Part shown: piece after piece, positions 1 through 11,647 of the stretch | Layout: every line of letters starts with the position of its first letter | How positions within the stretch are numbered: the stretch's first letter is position 1 | Source of the DNA: Lasioglossum baleicum | Taxonomy: Eukaryota > Arthropoda > Insecta > Hymenoptera > Halictidae | Assembly (NCBI RefSeq): GCF_051020765.1 | Contig: NC_134948.1 | Location: 5,138,501-5,202,500 of the forward strand | Length of the DNA stretch: 64,000 nucleotides | Direction of reading: 5' to 3' | Position numbers and translations under genes: made by a program | The notes under the pieces: generated by a model | Database searches by the model: none | Told to the model about the DNA's origin: nothing | The model's input: the letters and a program-made list of their open reading frames with translations, nothing else

Positions 1-549
1 CAGCAGCAGCCGCCGCAACCCCAGCCGCATGCGGCAGGTGGTGCGCCGGCGAACCCGCCGCCAAGTTACCCGTCTGACGCCGAATACCCAAGATACCCAA
101 ACTACGAAGGACGTGCCGCCGTCTATCCGGTCATGGAGAATCCTGACTATACCGAGAAGGCTAGATACAATTACGGTTACGATCGTAATTATTATGAGGG
201 GGATGGTCGTTACGTCGCTGCGGACTGTCGGTACCCGTTGGACGTACGATACCCGGACACCAGGCACGCCGACAATCGGATACCGACTGACGGTAGAGAG
301 GCCGATTGTAGATATCCTGTGGACAATCGTGAAATCGACAGAAGATACGCGGTCGATGGTAGGGAACCGGACGGTAGATATGCGGTTGATAACCGAGAAG
401 TGGAAGCCAGATACCCGCCGGACGGTAAGGAAGTGGAGGCCAGGTTCGCGGACACTGCAAGATACCCGGCTAAAGAGAACTATTACGATCGTTATTACAA
501 ACACCGTCCGTCGAGGGATCACCACGTCTCGGACACGTCAAGATACTGA
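1..549 (+). CDS. 3' end of unrecognised Tyr/Arg/Asp-repeat protein (partial)
   Basis: The frame is open from base 1 to a TGA at 547-549 and encodes 182 residues. It starts with a Gln/Pro/Ala-rich stretch (QQQPPQPQPHAAGGAP), followed by degenerate tandem units of about 10 residues built on R-Y-(P/A)-V-D-x-R-E, between about residues 65 and 155. The tail is Tyr/His/Arg-rich and ends DHHVSDTSRY. I do not recognise the family. The composition suggests a disordered C-terminus of an RNA-binding or extracellular-matrix-like protein. It is on the same strand as the TDP-43 exon at 1911-2762, and the RRM1 exons of TDP-43 must lie upstream of base 1. This ORF is therefore either an alternative terminal exon of that gene or a separate gene nested in its intron. 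An AATAAA at 571-576 lies only 22 bp after the stop. The 5' end is outside the window. Confidence 0.6.
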   Translation, partial: QQQPPQPQPHAAGGAPANPPPSYPSDAEYPRYPNYEGRAAVYPVMENPDYTEKARYNYGYDRNYYEGDGRYVAADCRYPLDVRYPDTRHADNRIPTDGREADCRYPVDNREIDRRYAVDGREPDGRYAVDNREVEARYPPDGKEVEARFADTARYPAKENYYDRYYKHRPSRDHHVSDTSRY

Positions 550-570
550 TGAGTCTTGTTACTATCCGTA

Positions 571-576
571 AATAAA
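571..576 (+). terminator. Candidate poly(A) signal for the 1-549 ORF
   Basis: A canonical AATAAA lies 22 bp past the stop codon. More A-rich sequence follows much further downstream. It is read from sequence only, and use of this site is not proven. Confidence 0.35.
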
Positions 577-1910
577 CCTGTCACGGCTCGATGGGAATAG
601 ACTGCCCGATATTTGTATCTGAATTTTTCTAGATTTTTCTACGTTTTCGGTTCCCCCCTCCCCTCCGGGAACGTTCACACAATTTGTACATAATCGCGGA
701 AACATACGGTCGACGGGAAATTTCAGTCTTGCTGGATATACGCTGTGCGTGATAGTCGCGTTCTTCGATCGTGACTTAACTGTTAAGCTTGGCATTGCTG
801 TAACAGCCAAACGAATTGTATTATATTTCTGCCTGCGCCCACAGACCAAAAATTTCTTGGTCCATTCATGCTCTCTCTTTCTCTTTCTGTCTCTTTCTCG
901 GTACTTCTTGATCGAAAGTATTGTTACGTTCGATAATAATATAAATGTATACATATTTACGGGTTGATTCGGACTAGAGAGGTAGATGAAGTATATTCCC
1001 ATTGACTCGTGATATATCTCTGTTATAAAATATAGCATATTATGCATATATTAAAAAAAAAAGAAACCAAGTAATGTCTGAAATTATAGATAGCCTCGAA
1101 TAACTGTCTACATTTTATCAACTATTGTGCTTATTCAATTTAAGATAATGTAATATATAGCATGAGATTACATCGAATATAAAGAGAAAGGATATTGTAC
1201 AGATTTTGTGCATGGATTTAAAGAGGCCATAGTGCTTAAGTGTTGTTTCATATGTATACATATGCGTCACTCATATGTATACATATGCATTCACTGAGTT
1301 CAAGTGTAAATTGACCAACCGAGAAACCTTTTTTCCGTAATCGAATAGTTAGATCAATGCGTATTCAAGAATTTTCTATAAAACTTGACGTTAGTGCAGA
1401 TTACAGTCCTTCTCTGTTTCCCACGGTAGAATCTATTTTGAGCCGTTGACCGAACAGTTGACGCTCTTAACAATACTTAACAAATACGTAACTAGCATTT
1501 AGCCTGTTAGCCTTGTCAACATAATTACTTTTGCAAATACGTCGTAAATCGTTACAGACGTCATTGTATGTTATTGGACTTGCGTAAAAAAAAAATAAAA
1601 CTAAAATCATTCAGAAGGTGACGATAAGCTACAAAGTCGATCGTCACGATCTTTCACCGGTTCACAGGCTGAACAATGAACAAGACTGGTCTCCTTTTTC
1701 GTTTCTCTTTTACAATGTGAATCGGTAGCCTCGCAAACGATCGTACACGTAACAAGAGTATAATGTGCACTGTACGCAAGTTTTACTGAACAAATTAAAG
1801 CAAAGAAAAAAAAGAACAAAAAAAAAGCAAAATGAAAAAACTCAAAACAAAAAAAACCTCAATGTGAAAATCTGTTGTACATGATTGATTGATTGTGCGT
1901 TTGTGCGTAG
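577..1910 (+). other. Intron/UTR spacer before the TBPH RRM2 exon
   Basis: AT-rich non-coding sequence that must be intronic for TBPH. It holds a short duplicated CATATGTATACATATG-like palindromic motif at about 1249-1288 and A-rich runs at 1585-1600 and 1800-1860. A TTGATTGATTG stretch precedes the CGTAG acceptor at 1906-1910. No RRM1-coding exon was found here in any frame. Confidence 0.5.
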
Positions 1911-2762
1911 GAGGGAATGATTCAGCAAGTACCCTGCAAGGTATTCGTGGGACGCTGTACAGAAGACCTAACCGCTGACGATCTGCGCGACTATTTCTCC
2001 AAATACGGCGAAGTGACGGACGTGTTCATCCCGAAACCATTCCGTGCATTTTCGTTTGTTACTTTCTTAGATCCGGAGGTAGCGCAGTCCCTGTGCGGCG
2101 AGGATCACATAATAAAGGGGGTTTCGGTGCACGTGTCGAACGCCGCGCCAAAGTCCGAGGGGAACAATAAGAATTTCAATAATCAAGTGAACTCGAACAT
2201 GCGCCGAGGCGCGCCCGGCCCCGCCGAGAATAACGTGCAGGGTAACTACCAGGTGGCGAGATACGTCGGCCACTCAGGTAACAATATGGGCCCAAACGGA
2301 TGGAACAATCCAGGGAACCGCGGTAACCTGGACATGCCGAATCTCCAGGCGTTGGGCATCACCGGGCAGAACAATGGTGGCGGCGGTGGCGGCAGTATGT
2401 CCAATTCGTTGGCGATGGCCGGGCTGAATCTGTCCGCGTTGCCGGTGAATCCAGCTCTGGTCGCCGCGCTGAACCAAGCATCTTGGGGCCTGATCGGTAA
2501 CCTGCAGACGCCCGGAAACGATCAGGGATATTCGAACCAGCCTGGCCCACCTGGTCAACAACCCTCCGGAAACAACAGCATTGGTAACAGTGGCAACTCT
2601 GGCTTTCTCAGTTGGATGAATCAGGGTGGCGGTGATGGTAATACAGGCAATCCCGGAACAGGTGGTCCAGGCCCGAATAACCCGAACGCGTCCCAAGGTG
2701 CTTGGCAGAATCATCCCGGGCAGCGCGAGCAGAAGTCGAATAACTTTCTCAAGTACGAGTAA
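1911..2762 (+). CDS. TBPH: TAR DNA-binding protein 43 (TDP-43), RRM2 and C-terminal exon (partial gene)
   Basis: This is the last coding exon of the insect TDP-43 homologue, a nuclear RNA/DNA-binding protein that acts in splicing, mRNA stability and autoregulation. The exon opens in frame after a CGTAG acceptor with E-G-M-I-Q-Q-V-P-C-K-V-F-V-G-R. This matches the RRM1-RRM2 linker of known TBPH, so the ATG at 1917 is internal and not the start. RRM2 spans about the first 80 residues, with RNP2 VFVGRC and RNP1 FRAFSFVTF. The motifs CGEDHIIKGVSVHVSNAAPK are typical of the family. The rest is a Gly/Asn/Gln/Pro-rich low-complexity domain with a conserved hydrophobic patch (PALVAALNQASWGLIG) that corresponds to the amyloidogenic helix of vertebrate TDP-43. 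It ends NNFLKYE, TAA at 2760-2762. The N-terminal domain and RRM1 are not in the window. Confidence 0.93.
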   Translation, partial: EGMIQQVPCKVFVGRCTEDLTADDLRDYFSKYGEVTDVFIPKPFRAFSFVTFLDPEVAQSLCGEDHIIKGVSVHVSNAAPKSEGNNKNFNNQVNSNMRRGAPGPAENNVQGNYQVARYVGHSGNNMGPNGWNNPGNRGNLDMPNLQALGITGQNNGGGGGGSMSNSLAMAGLNLSALPVNPALVAALNQASWGLIGNLQTPGNDQGYSNQPGPPGQQPSGNNSIGNSGNSGFLSWMNQGGGDGNTGNPGTGGPGPNNPNASQGAWQNHPGQREQKSNNFLKYE

Positions 2763-3331
2763 GAAGCCTGCGCCGCGACACGACGATGACACAATGATGA
2801 CACGATGATGATGACGATGCTGGTGCGCGTGTGTCGATCACGATGCCATCGGGCCCCCCTTCCCCCACTCACGGCCAGCAGGAAGAAACCGGCGAATCCG
2901 TTCCTTTGATCCTGACACGCGTTTACTGCTACTACCACTACACAACCGCCTTTAGGCCGCCTCGGGAGAGTAGAGGATCTGTCTGTCTGTCGCACGCCTC
3001 TTTTACAGTTTCTAGTAGGTACAAATTATATCAGTTGTAAACCGGACAACGACAAACACGCAACTATGCGACTATGACGGCGACCACGTACACACGACAA
3101 TATATCCTGGTCCCTCCCAACCCTCTGTCAATAGAGGCACTGGTTCAGTTATACAAGTCTCGCACTTTCAGTTAACTCTTTTGCAGATCTTGTTCACCGT
3201 TTTGCTACTCAAGTTTTTCTACAAATTTGTTTTCTTAAGTTACTCGAACGAACACTGTTCCCATACAAAGTTATTTCTCCGAGAGAAACATTTGTTAAGT
3301 GTGAAGTAACACAAAATCAGAGAAAATTTAG

Positions 3332-3337
3332 AATAAA
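3332..3337 (+). terminator. Candidate TBPH poly(A) signal
   Basis: AATAAA about 570 bp after the TBPH stop, followed by T-rich sequence within 30 bp. Use is inferred. Confidence 0.4.
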
Positions 3338-4169
3338 ATTGTCATTCAACATAATCTTTTTTCTCGTTTATGTAGTATATTTTATTCGAGTAGAATCATT
3401 TGCAACGGACTGAATTTGGTCTGCTAAAGGACGAACTTGGAATGCAGAACCTGTATCCACAGTCCCTCCAAGTCGCGGCAAACCGAACATCTAATTTGAC
3501 CTCTGTCGAAATTGGAGCTGGAACAGGATGTCTCGACCCTAGCTGTGACACTGTTTCGTGACCTTCGAATAACCTTGGGAATTTTCGTTCACCCTGTAGC
3601 TTCTGTCTCGAACATATTTCTCCAGATTCCGACAGAGTCACTCAGCTGTTCCGTTTCTCGTGACTGACCCTGTCACATATATACGTGTATACATCTACAA
3701 GAAAAAGATCGATTAGAATACTTGTTCTGTTTGTTCATATCCGATAAACAATATTTCATACGAGATCACGTTTACGATTAATTAGATAGGATTGATTACC
3801 CTTTCATTTTTATCTTTTGCACACCACACAAACACACATACGTGCACAGACACACCGTACGTATTTTTCTTCTTACATATATATATACATCTCTGGCTTG
3901 TTCACCTGTCTGAAGATACCAGGCTTCGCCTGAGCAAATAGAAAAACAGATGTTAACATTGCACATACACAAACATACACACACACCACACACGATACCC
4001 TTTCTTCTCGCTGTGAGGAACCATAGATGCGGACGCGCGTGTTTAGGGAACGGATAGCTTCGATCATCTGAACTCTGTGCATACTAGAATTGTATGATCT
4101 CATTTTCAAGCGTGCGGTCTAACCAACTCGAGAGATAATAAATTATGTACTGAGATGTTTATGTTGGTG

Positions 4170-4332
4170 GTGATGATAATGATGATGAGGATGATGCTTG
4201 ATGATTATATGAATGTATAATTTATATATTTATATATACGTCTATGTATTACGGAATATATATATATATATAGACGCAGATATATAGATAGATAGATTAT
4301 GATGATGATGATGATAATGATGATGATGATGA
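4170..4332. repeat. GAT and TA microsatellites
   Basis: An imperfect GAT run at 4170-4205 is followed by a TA run at about 4255-4272, TAGA repeats, then an imperfect GAT run at 4299-4332. Confidence 0.8.
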
Positions 4333-5967
4333 ATGTGCATGTGTCAATGAAGAATAAGAACGAGTTATGTGTAGCAACGAGTACATACGTGTGCTGACGA
4401 GTTTTATTTAAAGTTACGTGCCGTGTGTTTAATGTGTAATTGAGAAATTCACCGATCCGGTTCACTCGTTTCTTCGAGTCGTCGTGCGTGAGATCACTTT
4501 TTCCTCTTCTTCTTTGTCTTCTTCTTCTTTTCTTTGTTTTTTTTTTTAAGAGCAGCGCTCCGCGTTCATTTTAACCAAGCCGGCTCTGGCAGCGGCTGCG
4601 AAATTTTTAAGATCACAAGAGTGAGAGCAACGATCGTTTGTATTCGTCCCTTCTTCTACCTGTGCTGTCCGATATTTGTTGAAATTTCAAATTCGACAGG
4701 GTCGTTCTACATAGGTAGGGAGCATGGGCAGAGAGTCGGTCACAGTTGCAGAATGTATGGGGTGAGGACGCGAGTGTGTGTGAACGAGAACGCCAGGTGT
4801 GTGTACAGATTGATCGCAGCTACCCGGAATTTCGAATGTCATTGACTACTAGAGAAATCTCGCGTTCGAATGGTAACGAGAAAAGCATACGTGTTCTTTT
4901 CTATAAATGTGTATACAAATACGTATATTTGTACATGTAGAACATGTATGAATGTATGTATGTATATATACGAGTACATGCAGATGCGTTTTGCAATTGA
5001 GTATGATAAATGCAATTCGAGACGATGCGTCCATGGATCTTATATCGATCGGTTGAATGTGAATCGTGGCATTTTGCAGTTCGACATTTTTCTTCTTATT
5101 CCATTTTCGATGACTCCGGTATCTGAATGTTAACGAGATAAATTTCTCCCACGACGAAGGATAGCGGTACCATTCTTCGTGCTCAAAGAGTCATGGTTTG
5201 TCGATGATCGCAATACCTTGTATAGTCGCAGCTGAGAGAGAAAAAAACAATATAAGAAAGCACACGAAACGTATTCAAGTTGCTCTAGGTGAAAAAGTAT
5301 TTCAAACTATAAACTCTTCGTGTTTTACGTGTTGCTTCAAAAAAAAAAAAAAGATATACAAACCGTGGAAGGAATGGGAAACGAAATCTTGCCGGAAGAG
5401 ACGCATCCAGTCACACGTTCTGAGCATTCTCCATTATTACATAGAAATCTCATTGGTAATTTCGATTCGATGATGCTTATCATTTCACAACTTGTAATCA
5501 CCGAGACTGTATCTTAATTTTTACCTCTGGGAGAACTATGCACAACCGAGCGATTCTTGGATATTCCAGTCGAAGACTTTGTCGCCAGTATGGTTTTCAC
5601 TGGGGACGAAAAAGAGACGGGAAATGATTAATAGTTCGAATATTCAAGGACCATCCGAAAACCTCCGTTCACCCATCCATCATTTTCAGAAACGTTTAAT
5701 TCTCATGACCCAGGAAAATTGTTTTCTTGCTTTCACGTAACTTGTACAGGCATCGTATCGTAGTCCTTATAGATTGGATTGTTTTACCACACGAGTCTCT
5801 CTCCCTCTCTTTTGTTCTGTCTCTCTCTCTCTTTCTCTTTTTGCGTGTGTATGTATGCGTGTATGACGGTTGAATGTATTTGTTAATGGTCGTCTCAGAA
5901 CTACAGGCATGAAAGTCCTAATTGAGAAGTGATTTGCTGTTTAAATGGTAGGGAACATTAATTAATA

Positions 5968-6610
5968 ATATATGTATATATATATTTATATATACATATA
6001 TATATACACACACACATGCGAGTGTATGAACGGTGTGTGTATGTACCTGGGCATGTATGTATCTGACTGCGAAGAAGTGAAGTACAGCAGAAAACCAACG
6101 TGTTGATAATATTTATATATACATATATATATACATATAAAAATATATGATGAGCGAGTATAATAATTGTGAACCGAGCGATAATTAATTGTGAAAAAAA
6201 AGTAATATTTTATGGATGGGACACAGTCGTTTAGTGAATGCCTGAGAAAGATATATATATATATACATATATGTATATATATATATGTCTTTATTGATTC
6301 AGAATGTTTATACATACTGTAAAGAGAACATTGATGGGAAGAATGCGTCGAGTTTATTTATTGACGTCCTGCTGTAAATGATAACCGATATACAAAGACT
6401 GTAGTTTAAGACAACTTTTAACAGACATTAGAACCGTTTCTAGCTCATTATTATAGCCTGGTTGATCCATTTCAAATCGTTCGCCGATATCGACTAATCT
6501 GTAATCACTTTTAACCGATACGTAGATTTCCATACGTATCGGTTAAAATAATGATAATAACGATATATATATTTCTATATATATATATATATCTCTATAT
6601 ATATATATAG
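5968..6610. repeat. Cluster of TA/TATATACA microsatellites
   Basis: Successive TA/TATACA runs at about 5968-6008, 6108-6146, 6248-6286 and 6562-6610 lie in otherwise non-coding DNA. They look like simple-sequence expansion, with no transposon ends visible. Confidence 0.75.
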
Positions 6611-8000
6611 TATTCGTTTTTTGTGCGATTGCATTTTCTGTCAGATTGAAGCAAAATGGAAGCAAATTGTATATGTATATGTGTGTAGAGTTTTGCAAAT
6701 GGAGTAGTTCTGCACGGGGACAATTGAGATTTAGCGCGCGTGCGATTCAGAGATGATTGTTGCTCAAAAAATGCCTTGCGAAACGATTTGAATACGATCC
6801 GCGAAGTGTGTACATATATATACGTAAGGTGCATTAATGTCGTTCGTGAACGTTTCAAATGAAAACATATGAGTTTCTGTTGTGTAGACAGTTTCGTATT
6901 TGTAAATTTAAAAAGTAACAAATATCGGGATTGCGTTTTAAACGAGATATACCGAGTGATCACGATCGATAAGAAAATGAAAAGAAAAAAACGTACACGA
7001 TTCTTTTTTGTCATTGTGAGAATGTTAATTTCGATAGGTGGCAGAGATTGATTCTTATTACCGTAAGTTCATTACAAGAATGATTAAAAACTGATACACT
7101 GGAAATTAGTTTATTTACACTTTTTGAACTCCTCCATCGGGTCGCTTTGTTGGCCACCCGTAAAATATTCTAGGCTCGACCGATATCAGAGTAAGAAACG
7201 CCGAGAAAGGCGTACCTGCCGAACAAAACATTGGTCAATTATTCATAGTCAACAAGGGTTCACCTTCTGTCGAAGTTACACAGTGTTCTCGAACGTCAAC
7301 CGTGATATTGGTCGAGTCATGAACAAAACAGTTTATTTACTCCTGTTTTCTTCTAGCTAGTGTTTCATCTGTGTTGGATGAATGCGTTACAAAACAAATC
7401 TTTCACTTGGTATCAACAACATTCACGGTCAAGCAACTTTCTTTCACTTGTTGTAACAACCACTCACATACGTCTTACACAGTCTCAAGTGTTCCGCGAC
7501 TTGTCGCAGGGTGGTTCGAACAAACGGAACCATTCACATCGGGGTTCATTGGTTCCAGTGAGAGTTTGCGCTATTTATTGCAGTTTTCACGAACAGACCT
7601 GCTTCTTTCGAAATGTAAAGATTCCTGGTAGTTGTGCATATACTTTGTGGACGTTTCTACATGTATGCCAATTCCAATGTCGTGGAAATTTTCTTTCATT
7701 CTTTGCCGGCGACCTTTTGCATTTTCATTAGCCAAGCCGTGGGAAACACATTAGAATCAATGACTCTGATTATCATGACAACTGCAACAAATAGTTTGGA
7801 AGGATAATTGTGTGTTCGGCACTTGGTTGGAAAACAGTTTTTTACAGCGATCGTGTTAGTTAATTATTATATTCCCATTTTGTCGAGTGACAATCGGGAG
7901 AAGGGAGAATGTGTGAGTGGTTCTACAGTTAGAATCGCACAGAGTGGAAGGAAGTATTTGTGAGTTACTACAGGTTGCCATTCATTCGATGAATGAAGGT

Positions 8001-8247
8001 GATGATGATAATGATGATGATGATGATGATGATGCTTTATGATATATGGTAGTGGTGGCAGTGATAGTGACGATTATATGATGATGAGATGATGAGGATG
8101 TTGATGATGAATAATGGTGATGAGTTTGATGATGAGGATGAGGATGCGGATGGTGATGATGCGGATGCGGATGCGGATGATGATGATTATGATGATGATG
8201 ATGATGATGAGATGAGATGGTGATGATTATGATGATTATGATGATGA
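8001..8247. repeat. Imperfect GAT/GATG microsatellite array
   Basis: About 245 bp dominated by GAT triplets, with ATT, GGT and GCG variants including a GATGCGGATGCGGATG sub-block. The + strand would encode only Asp/Met/stop-type repeats, so it is not coding. Confidence 0.85.
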
Positions 8248-10478
8248 CTGGAAGTAGAGGAGAGGCATGGAAGCGTCTACTGAAACTTCGAAACAGGTGA
8301 TTACGAACTGAAATTACTTACAATAGTATGGGTTTTGCGTCATCGAAATCCAAACACACTCACGCAAGGTCATACACGACATTCGCAGCTTCTCATAATC
8401 TAATGGTCCCGCTATTTCTCAAACATGTCCGAGCGTTGCCTAATTTTCTTTAGATCCTCGTCAATGCTGGAGTACCAGAACAAAAATGCAAAAAAATAAA
8501 AGACAGTAAACCAGTTACCTCGTCGGTTGATAGAAGATATATCGTTTCTTTGGTCGTCGAGTCTCGATATAATTGTTCTAACTGATTAATTGTTCCATCC
8601 ATCCGCTATTAACCAAACTGTTAATATCGCTTCTTAACGATATCTCATTGAAGCATTATCCAATCGATTTCAATGGAAGCACATGGAAGTGCATTCGATT
8701 TTTCTCGGTACAATCAGATCCCATCCGAACGATTGCATAATTCTTCGAGCGAAGTGTATTCTCGAGGCTCTCACGTTGCACGCAATTCGATTAGCAAGTT
8801 AACGCAAAACCAAGACGAAGTAGACTATCATTTCTGCGATGCGATCGGGAGAAAAAGCAAAACCGTTGTCTGCAAGAGAAAAAAAAACATACCATTCGCC
8901 ATCGTTATATGTCGGTTTCCTTTCTGCATTTTTTCAAATAATTACATTTCTCCGCTACCTTTCCATCGATGTACAATTAATCACGCATACGATTCTGTTC
9001 GACAGCTCAGTTGACTGAAATGCAGTCTGCGAACTCGCATGGATTATTCGTATGCGACTAGCTCCGATTAACAGCCAGGTGACCAGGACAAAAATTAACT
9101 GCGGCTCTGCGGACGAACGGGGACAAGAAGTTGTAAAGGACGATAAGGACGGATCAAACGCGGAAAGTTTATGAACAGTATGAACAGGTGGTTTGAGAAT
9201 TTCCATTTTTCTTCTGAACCTTACTGATCGCGGATTTATGCCGTGTCATCGACGATTTGAATTCGTTAGTGTTTTTATAATTTTCAGATTAACCTCGCTG
9301 TGGTATTATGTAAATCTGACGACACCTGCTCCCGGCAACAATAGATAATTTGACCGTGAAGAATTCCGAACCTCGTCGCATTTCCAACGTGTTGCTCACC
9401 CAACGATAACACGAGGAAATACTAATCTCCAATTGATACTGGGTGTGTGTCAAAGGTGCTCTAGATTAGGTAGTCTTTGATATTGGCGTCGGCTTCTTCG
9501 GTGCAAAATCTACCAACAGAATAAAAAGAATTACAAAAGGAGATGATATTCTTGCGGATCTGCGTAAGTATGAAAAATCTTCTTGAATGTAAAAAAAACA
9601 GACTACAACAATACATGTAAATATTGCATGTGTCCGTAGAGACTCGTACGATTTCAGGGAATAAGTGTAGCTTCTATTAGGTGAGATAAGAACTTGTGTA
9701 ATCAATCTTTTCGTGATGTAGCGATAAGAGCCGCGTTTCCCATCTGTCTGGCGTCGTTAACTTTCAAATACATCATCTAAAAATAAATGTCTGCGAAAAT
9801 GAATTATTTCGAAGGCATCGGGCAATGATACTTTAATCATGCATATATTCGCATAATTTGATTGAAATGCTATTCAACTATTACCATATTAATGATACCG
9901 TAAGAGCTGTCCCCTCTTCAAACGATTGGAGTACCCCGTTGCTTGGCGAGCGTCAGAGTTCACTAACAAAAAAAGAAATAACCAGTAGGAATTTATATAC
10001 AAAAAAAATAACTATTCGATTTGACGCAGACCGCGAAGATCGGTGAATATTCTATTTGTGTAAATGTAAACTCGCTAAGCTATGTGCCGATAGTATTCAC
10101 GAGAGCAAAAAAGCCAAATTCATTTGCATAGCACAATTTCCTTAATTTGCAGGTAAATCCAAGCATATTCTGGGTAATGGTGCTAACGATAACAAGCTAG
10201 GGCAAATAAAATAAGTGATGAGACAATTATTCGCTTGTAAGCACTTTTGTATGACTTTGTACCCGATCGAACACCTTATTCAATAAACGAAAAATTTTCA
10301 CGATTTGTTGGGAACGTTTAATCATTTTATTTACCATGTATATATGTTTATAACTCGATTTAGCGATCTAATCAGCGCGCTCCTCAAGTCTCGTTCAATC
10401 GGAGATAAAGCGAGCGCGCTTCGATTCGTGGAGAACCAATTTGTAGAAGTTTTCGTTAAAAATAAATATAGGTAGAGG

Positions 10479-10650
10479 TGTAGCGGACTCCGAGCGTGGG
10501 AAAGAAGGAATTTTCGGACACGGAAATTTTCTCTTTCCCAAGCGCATACCTCCTGAAGACCGATTGTCGAAACCTTGACCCGGTCGTTAAAGACTTGTCG
10601 ATAGCAACGAATTTTCGAATCGCTATTTTCGGAAGAAACTTTCCCCATGC
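10479..10650 (+). mobile_element. Degenerate LTR-like repeat fragment
   Basis: It starts TGTAGCGGAC and matches the insertion starting TGTAGTGGAC at 49088 in the same orientation. Shared blocks include GGAAAGA.GGA.TTT.CGGAC.CGGAAATTT, CAAG.GC and GAAACTTTC.CC, over about 170-190 bp. The TG start and the behaviour of the 49-kb copy suggest an LTR fragment. The 3' boundary is not clear here. Confidence 0.45.
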
Positions 10651-11647
10651 CCCTCCTCAGCAGGTTTTTCAGACGCGTACCTGGCTCGTCCGCGAAAACT
10701 CCCTTACCGAGATACAGAACGCGTTGTTTCGTTATATGTTGTTGGAATTGAACAGCGCGTACAAAAATATGCATATTCGTCCGGAGTCCGTTATCTCCGG
10801 AAGGTTGACATAATGAATGGAAGCGGCGAGTAGATAGCTATATAATTATAATCAGTTTCCGTGGCAATACATAAACACGACGCAGCGCGTCTAGAATTTA
10901 TCGCAGTTATTAGAACATAACGCTTGCGTCACCGTTGTATATCAATCCGGACATTAAAGTGCAAGAAAATCGATAAACCGTCAGTAAAGTTGTATATCAG
11001 CAGAGTATTTAGTGATGCAGTGGTTTTGCAGTAAGTACTTTTCACCCCTCGTTATCGAGGTTCTTTATCGTTTCAACAATGCATTAACGTCGTGAATCGA
11101 TGTAAAATGTGCAAAAGAGAATCGGACGTAATACATATATCGGTGTATGAATGAGAACGGTTCCAATACCGTAACAGCTGTGGTTTTCGAATCTTGGCTC
11201 TGCTTCGTAACGAGAATACCCTTGGGCGCGTGTGTCGCGTGTATACATATTTATTGATTTGGGCAGCGCCGTATCAAAGTTCATTGGTGTAGGATTACAT
11301 AAACAAAACAGGTTTGGTAGTTTTTGTACTTTGATCGGTAATTGGAGGGACGCTGATGATTGTGCACGTATAGTATAGGCGCGGACGCGCGATATAAGAC
11401 AATCCGATGATCAGGTTAGAGTAGGTGAAAGCAGCGCGAGAACCAGGGGCCAGGGACTGGCTCGCTCACAGCGAAATGCTTGCGGAACGTCGTTTCGCTG
11501 CTGTTTAGCTGATTCACTGCTACTCGTGAGTGTTGCCCCACCACCTGTTCACCTCAACAAGCTCCGAAACTGGACGCAGAACAGCCAAGACCGTCGTAGA
11601 AGACGGTGTAAATTTGCAGTCGTGCTCGCGAGGCTGATCGGTTGGGA

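Larger units (their letters stand above)
2763..6650 (+). other. Probable TBPH 3'UTR and downstream AT-rich sequence
   Basis: There are no coding exons. A canonical AATAAA at 3332-3337 is the nearest good poly(A) candidate for TBPH. Long TBPH 3'UTRs are known in other animals and later signals may also be used. The stretch is rich in CA/TG, GAT and TA microsatellites (4170-4205, 4255-4332, 5968-6008, 6108-6146, 6248-6286, 6562-6610). A complementary GATACGTA pair near 6518 and 6533 could form a small hairpin. Confidence 0.4.
6651..11647. other. Gene-poor intergenic region before ABCD3
   Basis: No supported exon on either strand. It contains the GAT array at 8001-8247, scattered short ORFs without family resemblance, an LTR-like repeat fragment at 10479-10650, and the presumed ABCD3 promoter/5'UTR in the last few hundred bases. 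Confidence 0.5.

Noticed and set aside
1917..1919. ATG at 1917 as the start of the TBPH-like protein
   Set aside because: The two preceding codons (Glu-Gly) are conserved in the RRM1-RRM2 linker and follow a splice acceptor, so the Met is internal.
2274..2792. 172-residue minus-strand ORF opposite TBPH
   Set aside because: A shadow of the GC-rich TBPH C-terminal exon. The + strand clearly encodes TDP-43.
8001..8247. Regular repeat considered as a CRISPR-like or satellite array
   Set aside because: It is a simple imperfect GAT microsatellite with no spacer structure, in an animal genome.
10496..10813. 105-residue + ORF at 10.5 kb
   Set aside because: It lies in a repeat that matches the non-coding LTR-like insertion at 49088, and the matching copy does not keep the frame.
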